DNA of 64,000 nucleotides, taken from positions 520,498 to 584,497 of the forward strand of contig JADLFE010000033.1 of NCBI GenBank assembly GCA_020845755.1, in the 5' to 3' direction. The position numbers and the translations under genes were made by a program. Origin of the DNA: Phycisphaerales bacterium. GTDB taxonomy: Bacteria > Planctomycetota > Phycisphaerae > Phycisphaerales > UBA1924. This document shows positions 1-8,500 of the stretch, one piece after another (positions within the stretch are counted from its first letter, which is position 1; every line of letters starts with the position of its first letter). The notes beneath the pieces are model-generated. The model was given only the letters and a program-made list of their open reading frames with translations. It did not search any database and had not been told where the DNA came from.

Positions 1-1691
1 AGTCGATCGATGAGTTGCTGGCGCAGATCGACGCGAGCGTGGAGAAGGAGGCGGTCGGGGTCGACAAGGCGCTGGGCGAGGTGCTCGCGCGGGGGCGTGG
101 GCTGAGCGCGATCGCGTCGCTGGCCGATGCATCGGTGGCGGCCAAGCGTGCGGCGGATGAGGCTGGTCGCGGCTGGGCGTCGGAGGCGTTGGCCGCCGGT
201 GCGCGGGCACTCTCACTTTTCAAGGATCCGGCGCCGGGCGATCTGGACGGGCTCGAGGCGGGCGGGAAGTTCCTGGAGGGTGTGCGAGATTCGATCGGCA
301 CACTCCCGAACGGGGTGGCGGCGCGTCGCGACGCGATTGTCAAGAACGTGAACGATCGGCGTCGCTCGATGTACCTGACGAGCGTGGGCAAGGTGGCGGT
401 GGATGACGCAGCGGCGTTGCGGCGTGCGTCTGGCTTGGCGTCGGGCTTCGGCGTGAAGATCGAGGAGTTGCCGGTCAAGGCGCGTCTGAACCTTCTGGTG
501 CTGGCGCTGCGGGATGAAATGGCCAGGGCGACGGATGAGGCGGGCGCCAAGGCGGCGACGGACAAGTTCCGGGCCGGTGCCACGGCGCTGGGGGCGGCGG
601 TAGGCGGCGAGGTGGGCGTCATGCTCAAGGCGATCGACGACGAGATCAATCGCCAGATTCCGACGGCGCCGGCGATCGATCTTTCCAAGAGCGGCCCCGG
701 GACGGTTGGATGGTCGGCGGCCCCCGTGGAGGACTCCGCCTCGGTGGTGTACACCTCGCCGACCGGGCGGAAGATCGAGTTTGTCCGGTTGGAGGGGTCG
801 GGCGCGTACGTGGCGACGACCGAGGTGACGCTGGGCGTATTCAACGACGCGGCCAAGGGCGACGCGAGGTTGTTCAAGTCGCTGTTCGACATGCTGGACA
901 CCGCGGGCCCGATGGTGTGGAGGCGTTCGAGTACCGGCGCGATCGAGCCTTCGGCCCCCAACGAGTGGGACGCGACGGGCTGGCTGCTGAGTGTTCCGGC
1001 GTTGAAGGCGGCCAAGATCGCGCCCTATCCGTCGGACCTGCAGGGCGCGGTGGGCAAGCCGGGCTGGAATCACCCGATGACGCGGGTGTCCTCGACGACG
1101 GCCAGCGGGCTTGCGGGGAAGATCGGCTGTCGTCTGCCGAGCGCGGAGGAGTGGGCGGCGGCGCGGAAGATGACCGGCCGGATCGATCCATTCGAGAACC
1201 GGCGCGACGCGACGTGGGGGGCGTTGAACGATTACTTGGTTCAGGAGCGTGGGAAGTTGGCGAGCGAGTCGGCCGACTTCCCATGGGCCGACAAGGGGCA
1301 GTTCGCGCTGGACGGCACGAAGAAATGGTCGGAGGCCAAGCGTTCGGTGGAGACGTCGGACCAGGTGGTGTGGTTCCGCGAGGTGCCGGCGCCGGACGGG
1401 AAGTTCCATGATCTGATCGGGAATGTGGCGGAGTGGGTGGCGCCGCCGGCTCCGGCGGGGGGTGCCGCGCCGAACCTGCTGCAGAGCGCGCAGGTGATCG
1501 GTGGATCGGCGTTGTCGGCGGAGGAGATCAAGACGGACCAGGCGCAGAACCCAACGAACCGGAGGAACTCGGTGTTCGCGGATGTGGGGTTCCGCCTGGC
1601 GTTTGACGCGGCGGGAGGCGGGGTGGCGACGCTACCGCCGCTGGCGACGCGGCTCAAAAACGCCGCCGCGGCCATGCCCCTCGTTCGATAG
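1..1691 (+). CDS. FGE/SUMF1-fold domain protein, 5' end outside window
   Basis: The reading frame is open to the left edge (residues before the first possible start read SIDELLAQ), so the N-terminus is missing. Residues up to about 225 are Ala/Lys-rich and helical. The last 330 or so form a formylglycine-generating-enzyme (SUMF1, C-type-lectin-like) domain, recognised by the order IGNVAEWV, VIGGSA, then DVGFRLAF near the end. True FGE places catalytic Cys residues around the GGS motif; none are present here, so it looks like a pseudoenzyme or binding version. The C-terminal part of the tagF product (10203-13364) has the same arrangement, so the two are paralogous over this region. The position immediately before the T6SS genes suggests a T6SS accessory role. 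The missing N-terminus could carry a kinase or TagF-like domain; this cannot be seen. Confidence 0.75.
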   Translation, partial: SIDELLAQIDASVEKEAVGVDKALGEVLARGRGLSAIASLADASVAAKRAADEAGRGWASEALAAGARALSLFKDPAPGDLDGLEAGGKFLEGVRDSIGTLPNGVAARRDAIVKNVNDRRRSMYLTSVGKVAVDDAAALRRASGLASGFGVKIEELPVKARLNLLVLALRDEMARATDEAGAKAATDKFRAGATALGAAVGGEVGVMLKAIDDEINRQIPTAPAIDLSKSGPGTVGWSAAPVEDSASVVYTSPTGRKIEFVRLEGSGAYVATTEVTLGVFNDAAKGDARLFKSLFDMLDTAGPMVWRRSSTGAIEPSAPNEWDATGWLLSVPALKAAKIAPYPSDLQGAVGKPGWNHPMTRVSSTTASGLAGKIGCRLPSAEEWAAARKMTGRIDPFENRRDATWGALNDYLVQERGKLASESADFPWADKGQFALDGTKKWSEAKRSVETSDQVVWFREVPAPDGKFHDLIGNVAEWVAPPAPAGGAAPNLLQSAQVIGGSALSAEEIKTDQAQNPTNRRNSVFADVGFRLAFDAAGGGVATLPPLATRLKNAAAAMPLVR

Positions 1692-1724
1692 GGCCGGCGC
1701 GGCGGCGCTCTCTCCTTGTGCGTT

Positions 1725-1746
1725 GCTCCCGCCTCCGGGCGGCAGC
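1725..1746. terminator. Hairpin between convergent genes, possible terminator
   Basis: The 60-base gap between the FGE-like gene and the converging lipoprotein gene contains an inverted repeat: CCGCC/GGCGG with a TCCG loop, one mismatch, then three more pairs. There is no clear T-run on either side. It could terminate both genes, but this rests only on position and pairing. Confidence 0.3.
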
Positions 1747-1751
1747 CAAGA

Positions 1752-2015
1752 TCAGTCGGCGTTCTGTTCACCCACGCTGGCGGTAGCGGTGGCGGTCGTG
1801 CCGGTGAGTTCAACGGGCTGGACCTGCAGGTTGGCGGCGGCGATGTTCTGTCGGGTTTGCTGCTCGAAGAGGAAGGTGCCGAATCGGTCGCCCGCGCCGA
1901 AGCGGTTCTCGCTTCGGTAGGTGGTGACCGAGTTGGAAGAGGTCGAGCAGCCGGCCAGCGCGGCGACGACCAGGAGTGCGGCGGGGACCATCAACTTGCA
2001 GCGAATCGAGCGCAT
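1752..2015 (-). CDS. Small lipoprotein of unknown function
   Basis: An 87-residue protein with a classic lipoprotein signal: basic N-terminus, hydrophobic stretch VPAALLVVAALAGC and a lipobox ending at Cys23. The mature part is only about 65 residues, Ser/Thr/Gln-rich, with no domain I recognise. The start is supported by a GGAGGAG Shine-Dalgarno about 7 bases upstream. It is read opposite to the T6SS genes and diverges from the next gene. I considered TssJ, the T6SS outer-membrane lipoprotein. TssJ is normally about twice this length with a transthyretin-like fold, and nothing here resembles it. The lipoprotein assignment is firm; any link to T6SS is unproven. Confidence 0.75.
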   Translation of the reverse strand: MRSIRCKLMVPAALLVVAALAGCSTSSNSVTTYRSENRFGAGDRFGTFLFEQQTRQNIAAANLQVQPVELTGTTATATASVGEQNAD

Positions 2016-2192
2016 GAATCTCTCCTCCGGCCGTGCTTCCGTCGGCCTGGGTGAGCAGATCGGTTGCGGGCGAGACGTGCTGGGGCGGAGTGCGCGGAAA
2101 TTGCGTGATCGGACCGCGTGGACGGAGGGTTGAGCGGGGTCGGTGGGCTGTGGTGGGTGGGCGAGGGTTGCGGGGGAGGCGGGTCGGGGCGG

Positions 2193-2222
2193 TTTCGCGT
2201 GTAGCCACGCGGTCTGTATGAT
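2193..2222 (+). promoter_or_regulatory. Candidate promoter for the T6SS-leading gene
   Basis: TATGAT (2217-2222) matches the bacterial -10 consensus at five of six positions and lies 41 bases before the GTG start at 2264. A weak -35 (TTTCGC, 2193-2198) sits 18 bases upstream. It lies in the 248-base gap between divergent genes, where a promoter is expected. Confidence 0.35.
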
Positions 2223-2263
2223 GTCGGCCGTGGTTTTCGGGCTGAAGGCTTTGGGGGGGTTGC

Positions 2264-3199
2264 GTGTACGACGCGTCGAACGAGATTTCCCGGAAGGTGC
2301 AGGCGCTGGTCGGGCGTTTGCGGGTGGCGCAGAGCCTGCTGGCGGACGAGTCGGCGGAGGTTCGTCGCGAGCAATTGGACGGGGAGATCTCGCGTGCGAT
2401 CAAGGTGGTGTCGACGGGAGATCGCGAGGCATTTCTGCGAGAACTTCTGGCGGCATTCCCGACGTTCGAGGGGGGTGTGCCGGCCAAGGACGGGCGTCCG
2501 GCGCCGGTGCAGACCCAGGTCGTAGAGGTGGTGAAGCCCCGTGACCTTTCCTTCGAGGAAGTGGTGGAATCGCTCGCCAAGCAGTGGGGCGGGGCCAGCC
2601 CGGAGCAGCGGTCGCGGGCCCAGGCGCGGCTATCGGCGGTTGGGCTGGGGCCTTCGTCGGGTGGGAGTGGCCTGACGGAGAGCCAGGTCGCCAAACTCCG
2701 CCAGTTGCTGACATTCAGCGCGGATGAACTTCCGCAGTCGGCACGGGTGCTTGAGATCTCGATGAAGATCATCGAGTTCGTGCTGGTGGTGGACGCGGTG
2801 GCGTGGGGGACGTGGGGGCACCTGGCCCCGTCGTCGGCGGTGCGTCGGAACGGGAAGATGCAGCGATTCCTGAAGGAATATCTGACGGGCCCGGGCGAGG
2901 CGTCGGGCGGGGGCACGACGGGGATGGAGTTGGATCGGCTGCGCGAGTTGTGCCGGGCCCTGACGTCGTCGATCGCGGGGGACGCGCCGCAGCGGGTGGC
3001 GGACCGGTTCGGGTCGGCGTGTTCGCCCGGGGCGATCGAGGAGAGCATTCCCGATTCGGCGTTCCGGAGCAAGGACGCGGAGTGCTGGAAGACATTCAAG
3101 GCGAGGGTCCGCCCGTGGGACCAGGGCGGGATGGCGTCGGAGATCAAGCAGGCGGTGGTGAATTTCGTTGAGGACTGGATGAGGAAGCCGGGGCTGTAA
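2264..3199 (+). CDS. Unrecognised T6SS-linked protein, possibly like the TagH C-terminal domain
   Basis: A 311-residue soluble protein starting at GTG (the only start consistent with the length of the open frame). The first 100 residues are helical and charged. The second half has a conserved-looking core (IIEFVLVVDAVAWGTWG, then KMQRFLKEYLTG) followed by SPGAIEES and DAECWKTFKARVRPW. The spacing of that last part recalls the C-terminal helical domain of T6SS FHA proteins (TagH/Fha), where an IE-type motif is followed by an aromatic W..Y/F..RY stretch. There is no N-terminal FHA domain. It ends 27 bases before tssK and is almost certainly co-transcribed with it. I cannot assign a function; the TagH comparison is from memory and weak. 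Confidence 0.6.
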   Translation: MYDASNEISRKVQALVGRLRVAQSLLADESAEVRREQLDGEISRAIKVVSTGDREAFLRELLAAFPTFEGGVPAKDGRPAPVQTQVVEVVKPRDLSFEEVVESLAKQWGGASPEQRSRAQARLSAVGLGPSSGGSGLTESQVAKLRQLLTFSADELPQSARVLEISMKIIEFVLVVDAVAWGTWGHLAPSSAVRRNGKMQRFLKEYLTGPGEASGGGTTGMELDRLRELCRALTSSIAGDAPQRVADRFGSACSPGAIEESIPDSAFRSKDAECWKTFKARVRPWDQGGMASEIKQAVVNFVEDWMRKPGL

Positions 3200-3226
3200 T
3201 CCGCGGCCGCGTGCATGGGAGTCGAG

Positions 3227-4636
3227 ATGGGCAAGCAGACGCCACAAACTCAGGTCGGACCGCTCAGCCCGGTGCACTGGCACGAGGGGTTGTTTCTTCA
3301 GCCGCACCACCTGCAGACGATGGTTCGTCAGGGCGAGGAGCGGCTGTCGCGCGAGCGGCGGTTGGGGTGGTCGCATCCCTACGGCGTGGTGGACATGAGG
3401 CTGTCGGTGGACGCGTTGGAGAACCTGACGGTGCGGTTCGATCGACTGCGAGCGATCATGCCCAGCGGGCTGGAGATCGACGTGCCCGATACGACGGACC
3501 TGCCGGGGCTGGACATCAAGAAGGTGTTCGCGGCGACCAGCGGCGCGTTCACGGTGTCGCTGGCGGTCCCGCTGTGGCAGTCGGCGCGCGGCAACACGGT
3601 GGACCCGGCGTCGGGCGCGGCGGGCTCGCAGGTGAAGCGACTGTACAACGTTTCGGAGACGACGCGTCCGGACGAGAACACGGGCGAGAACCGCCAGGCG
3701 ATGCTGGTGCGGCGATTGAACGCGCGGCTGGTGGTCGAGGGGGACGATGTCAGCGACATGGAGGTGTTGCCGCTGGTGCGGATCGCGCACGCGACGGGCG
3801 ACGACATCGGGCGTCCTCAGCAGGACAAGACGTATGTTCCGCCGTGCCTGGTGCTGGGGGGATCAGGGGCGCTCCTGAACCTGGTGCGCGATCTGGGCAA
3901 CCAGTTGGAGACGGCGCGTCGTGAGAGCGTGATCGAGTTGACGCGGGGCGGGTTTTCGATCGAGAACCTGCGGGGGATTCAGTACGAGCAGATGCTTCGA
4001 CTGCGGACGCTGAACGTGTACGCGGCGCGGATCGCGTCGCTGGCGGGGGTGCCGGGGGTGACTCCGTTCGAGATGTATCTGGAGATGCGTGGGTGCCTCG
4101 GGGAACTGGCGGCGCTGACGCCGGACCGTGATCCGTGGGAGGCGCCGAAGTACGACCACGACAATCCGGGCGTGCCGCTGTTTGAGTTGGACCGTCGGGT
4201 GCGTCAGTTGCTGGCGCGGAGCAGCGTGCCGAAGTTCATCAAGGTGGCGTTCGCCAAGGACGGGGGCGTTCTGGCGGCGAACCTGGAGGACAAGCACATC
4301 ACCAAGCCCAACGAGTACTTCCTGGGGATCAAGACCAAGATGGACCCGCTGGAACTGGCGAAGTTGGTGGAGGACGCGGACAAGTTCAAACTCATGCCGC
4401 GGAGCATGGAGCGGCTGATGATCTACGGCGTGCGACTGGCGGAGGAGCGTCACCCGCCGTACGAGTTGCCGGCGCAGGTGGGGCTGAACTATTTCCGTCT
4501 GCTTCGGGCCGAGAGCAAGCAGATGTGGGAGCGGATCGCGGCGGAGAAGAAGGTGGCGATCCGCTGGCCGGAGAGCGAGAAGTTCGAGTTTGCGGAGGTT
4601 CACTTGTACATGACGGTGCCCGACGGGGGCGAATGA
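3227..4636 (+). CDS. tssK: T6SS baseplate protein TssK
   Basis: TssK links the T6SS baseplate wedge (TssEFG) to the TssLM membrane complex in the cytoplasm. The N-terminal signature VHWHEGLFLQPHHLQ is the hallmark of the family, and the roughly 470-residue length is typical. I chose the ATG at 3227 because GGGAG lies 5 bases upstream; an ATG at 3215 would add four residues (MGVE) but has no clear ribosome-binding site. It follows the preceding gene by 27 bases. A gap of 140 bases before tssL contains a perfect 6-bp hairpin (CGCCGG/CCGGCG, 4644-4658) without a T-run, probably not a full terminator. Confidence 0.95.
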   Translation: MGKQTPQTQVGPLSPVHWHEGLFLQPHHLQTMVRQGEERLSRERRLGWSHPYGVVDMRLSVDALENLTVRFDRLRAIMPSGLEIDVPDTTDLPGLDIKKVFAATSGAFTVSLAVPLWQSARGNTVDPASGAAGSQVKRLYNVSETTRPDENTGENRQAMLVRRLNARLVVEGDDVSDMEVLPLVRIAHATGDDIGRPQQDKTYVPPCLVLGGSGALLNLVRDLGNQLETARRESVIELTRGGFSIENLRGIQYEQMLRLRTLNVYAARIASLAGVPGVTPFEMYLEMRGCLGELAALTPDRDPWEAPKYDHDNPGVPLFELDRRVRQLLARSSVPKFIKVAFAKDGGVLAANLEDKHITKPNEYFLGIKTKMDPLELAKLVEDADKFKLMPRSMERLMIYGVRLAEERHPPYELPAQVGLNYFRLLRAESKQMWERIAAEKKVAIRWPESEKFEFAEVHLYMTVPDGGE

Positions 4637-4776
4637 CGAGAATCGCCGGATTCCGGCGCGTGCCCTCCGTTGACGGGTCTTTCTGGTTCTTTGGCTGACT
4701 CTCTGGTCCTGATGCGGGTAGGAGAGAGCGGTGAGTTGGTTGGGCGCTCTGGATGGAGGGCGCCTTGGGAGGATCG

Positions 4777-5481
4777 ATGGCGACGCTCGTGGAGTTCTGT
4801 GAGCCATTGTTTCAGTACATCTGTCGTCTGAACCGGCTGGCCCGTCAGGGCGGTCTGGCGGACGGATCGCAGGTGCGTGCGGATCTTCGTCGGCTGATCG
4901 GGGAGGACCTGAAGTCCAAGGCCGAGGGAGCGGGGCTGGGCGAGCCCTACGCGAAGGTTCGGCTGCCGCTGATCTATTTCGTGGACTACATGGTTCGGGA
5001 GAGTTCACTTCCGTTCGCGCGGTCGTGGAAGCACCTGCAGGAAGAAGAGCTGAAGCGGATCGCGGGTGATCAGGACTTTTTCGTGCAGTTGGACGACACG
5101 CTGGCGGAGGCGGGGGAGGCGGCCAACCAGCGTCTGGCGGTGTATTACAACTGCCTGGCGCTGGGGTTCAAGGGGATGTACACGGGTCAGTCGGACGGCC
5201 CGAACTTCCTGCGGAAGAAGATGCTGGAGATCGCCTCGCGGATCCGCCCGCTGATGGACGCGGAGGAGAACGCGAAGATCTGCCCCGAGGCGTACGACAA
5301 GGTGGACACCCGCAAACTCGAGATCGAATCGGCGCCGAGCATCGTGCGCTGGGTGGTGGTGCTGGTGGTGATGGTGGTGGCGTTGCTGGCGGCCAACAAG
5401 GTGGGGTACGACGAGGCGACCAGGACGATCGGCAAGGCGTTGAACGGGATCGTGAACAACACGCCGGCGGGATCGAAGTAG
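4777..5481 (+). CDS. tssL: T6SS inner-membrane protein TssL (DotU family)
   Basis: A 234-residue DotU/IcmH-type protein. Residues 1-180 are a cytoplasmic helical domain with the family features FCEPLFQYICRLN, YFVDYMVR and the late GFKGMY motif. A single C-terminal transmembrane segment follows at about 190-208 (WVVVLVVMVVALLAA). There is only a short periplasmic tail and no OmpA-like peptidoglycan-binding extension, so cell-wall anchoring would need another protein. The ATG at 4777 is preferred because GGAGG lies just upstream; an in-frame ATG at 4753 would add eight residues. In the usual system TssL binds TssM and TssK. Confidence 0.92.
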   Translation: MATLVEFCEPLFQYICRLNRLARQGGLADGSQVRADLRRLIGEDLKSKAEGAGLGEPYAKVRLPLIYFVDYMVRESSLPFARSWKHLQEEELKRIAGDQDFFVQLDDTLAEAGEAANQRLAVYYNCLALGFKGMYTGQSDGPNFLRKKMLEIASRIRPLMDAEENAKICPEAYDKVDTRKLEIESAPSIVRWVVVLVVMVVALLAANKVGYDEATRTIGKALNGIVNNTPAGSK

Positions 5482-5560
5482 CGGGTCGCGGGGGCGTCGC
5501 GGGTCGGGTGGATGAAGAGGTCGAACGCGTCCGGGGCGTCCGGGCGATCAGGATAAGCAC

Positions 5561-8500
5561 ATGGCAGGGACGATCGAAATGGTGCGGGTGTTGGCGCAGG
5601 CCTCCTCGGGTCTGAGCGGGGTGCTGAAGTTCTTCGGGCTCTCGCCCATGATGCTTCTCATCATCGTGGTGGGGCTGGTGGTGGCGATCGGCGCGTGGTG
5701 GCTGGTCAAGTTCGTCTACAAGCACCGCGAGAAGGCCAAGGAACTGACGCTGGTGCGTCGGATGTTCGCGTCGGCGTCGGGCGGGCCGGCGGCGGGGGCG
5801 GACCCGGCCAAGCGTGCGGCGATCGACAACATGCGTCGGTCGTTCGAGGAGGGTGTGGAGAAGTTCCGGGCCGCGGGCAAGAACGTGTACACGCTCCCGT
5901 GGATCCTGCTGGCGGGCCCGTCGGGCTCGGGGAAGACCGAGGCAATCCGCCACTGCAACGTGGGCTTCCCGCCGGGGCTGCAGAACTATCTGCAGGGCGC
6001 GGGTGGCACGCTGAACATGCACTGGTGGTTCACCAATGACGCGGTGATCCTGGATACGGCCGGGCGCATCTTCATGGAGAACGCGGCCCAGGGGGGCGGG
6101 GACGAGTGGCGCGAGTTGCTCAAGATGCTCAAGCAGGTTCGTCCCTTGTGCCCGGTGAACGGGCTGCTGCTGTGCATCGGCGTGGACAGTCTGATCCAGG
6201 ACTCGGGGGACGCGATCCAGGAGAAGGCCGGGAAGATCGCGCAGCAACTCGACACCATCCAGCGTGAGTTGGACGTGCGATTCCCGGTGTACGTGGTGGT
6301 GACCAAGTGCGACCTGATCACGGGCTTCCGCGAGTACTTCGACAAACTGACCGATCCGACGCTGCAGCACCAGATGCTGGGGTGGTCCAACCCCGCGCCG
6401 CTGGACACCGCGTTCCGCCCGGAGCAGGTGTCGGAGCACCTGGACAGCGTGCGTCAGCGCCTGCTGCGTCGTCGCTACGCCCTGACGATCGATCCGGTGA
6501 ACAGCGACGATCCGCAGGCCCGGCGTGCCGACCAGGTCGACGCGCTGTTTGCGCTCCCCGACAGCATCGCCAAGTTGTCGTCGCGTCTGCGTCACTACCT
6601 GGAACTGATCTTCGTGCAGGGCGAGTGGTCGCCCAAGCCGCTGTTCCTGCGCGGCATCTATTTCACCTCGTCCATGCGTCAGGGGGCGGCGCTCGACGAG
6701 GAGGTGGCGAGCATGCTCAACATCCCGGTGGGGCAGCTCAAGGGTGGCGCCTCGGCGGAGCGTTCGTACTTCCTGCGTGACGTTTTCAAGGAGAAGGTCT
6801 TCCGGGAGAGCGGGCTTGTGACGCGGGCGTCGAACGTCAACGCCCAGTTGTCGCGTCAGCGTCTGCTGGCGGTGGGCTCGGCGATCGCGGCGGCGGTGGT
6901 GCTGCTGGGCCTGACGCTGTTCTCGTCGTATTCGTTCCGCCAGGAAGTCGGGCAGAAGGAGGAGTCGTGGAACACGCTGTGGGGCGGGATGGCGGACCTG
7001 TCGCCGGTGGGCCTGGGCGGGGCGTCGCCGGTCTATCGCGAGGCGAAGGACATCAAGTTCGGTCTCGATGAGGTCAACCGCGCCGGCGCGGTGGCGCGAT
7101 CGCGTGAACTGGCGGAGAACCCGCCGAGCGTTCCCATCCTGCTCAGGCCGATGGACATGGTGGGCATGATCAGCAAGGGCACCCTGTCGGGCCAGTTGAA
7201 GGAGGCCTCGGCGGCGTTGGTGGAGCGTTCGGTGCTGGCGCCGATGATCGAGCAGTCGCGGAAGACGATGGTGGTGGACGGGAACGGCGCGCGTCCCTGG
7301 GACGAGGCGTCCACGCGCACGCTCGCGGGACTGATCCGCGTTGAGCGGGGCACGACGGGCTCGTCGCTGACCGACGACCTGACGGCGTTGGCCAAGGGCG
7401 CGAGCACCCCCGGCGTGATGCCCGAGCCGCTGGATGTTTCGGCGCTGGCGCAGTACGTGCTCCCGGCGGCGGAGTTCGACAAGGCCAAGCCCGACGTGGA
7501 GAACCTGCAATCGCTGGTGTCGTGGACGTACGACCGGGGGGCGGGCAAGTGGCCTCCCGCGGCGTTGGGCAAGGACGCCAAGCCGATCATGGCGGGCGCC
7601 AAGTCGTTCATCGAGTATTGGAAGTCTCCAGAGAAGCGCAGCGAGAAACTGCGGCTGGTAGGCGAGTTGGTCGAGTCGCTGGCGGCGTTCGAGAAGGCAG
7701 AGAAGGACCTGTCGGACAAGGTGGCGGGGTGGAAGGCCAATCCGCCGAAGAGCCTGAAGGGCGCGCGCGGGTATGACGCGTTTGTCGCGGAGTGGAAGGA
7801 TGTGTACACGGCGCTGGCGTCGGCGCAGGCGCGGGTGAATACGGCGGTGGATGCGTCGAAGTTTGATCCCGCGACGCTGGAGGCGTCGTTGAAGGAGGCC
7901 GAGACGCAGTTGCGTCTGCAGGCCGAGGGCGCATACGCGCTGGTGCTGGGCGCGCCGCGTGCGGGCGGTGCGACGACGGGCACGTCGACGACCACGGGGG
8001 TGTCGGCGGTGGACCAGGCCGAGACGAAGGCCAAGGAGGCGTCGACCAAGGCGCAGGCGCTGCTTGCGATGGCGAACTCGCCCTGGCCGGATGACATCAG
8101 GACGGTGAAGACGGACCTGGAGAAAGCGCGAGACGAGCTTCTGACCCGGGGGTTGTCGGAGCGGCTGGCGTCGATCCGCGCGTACCTGGGCGAGGGAGGC
8201 GGGGGCGCGAGGCTTCTGGCGAAGGTGGGCGAGGCGCGGGCGTACCAGGCGCGTGCCCGGGCGTACGAACTGGCCGACGCGTCGCTGAAGGTGGAGACGC
8301 CCAAGCCGTCGTGGGGCGAACTTTCAACGGCGGGAGCGGGCGTTGATGCGAAGTTGTCGGACCTGAAGAACCAGATCAACCAGGCGACCAGTTCGCTGTC
8401 GCAGGGCAGCGCCAAGGAGAACGCGGAGTTCGTGCTGCAGATGGGCGCGCGAGGCGCCAGGACCGCGATGGTGGCGGCGGCGCTCACGGGCGCGTCGTCG

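Noticed and set aside
1100..1691. Active formylglycine-generating enzyme or sulfatase maturase
   Set aside because: The catalytic Cys residues expected near the GGS motif are missing in this protein and in the tagF fusion.
1752..2015. Small lipoprotein as the missing TssJ
   Set aside because: Only about 65 mature residues and no TssJ-like pattern; opposite strand to the T6SS genes.
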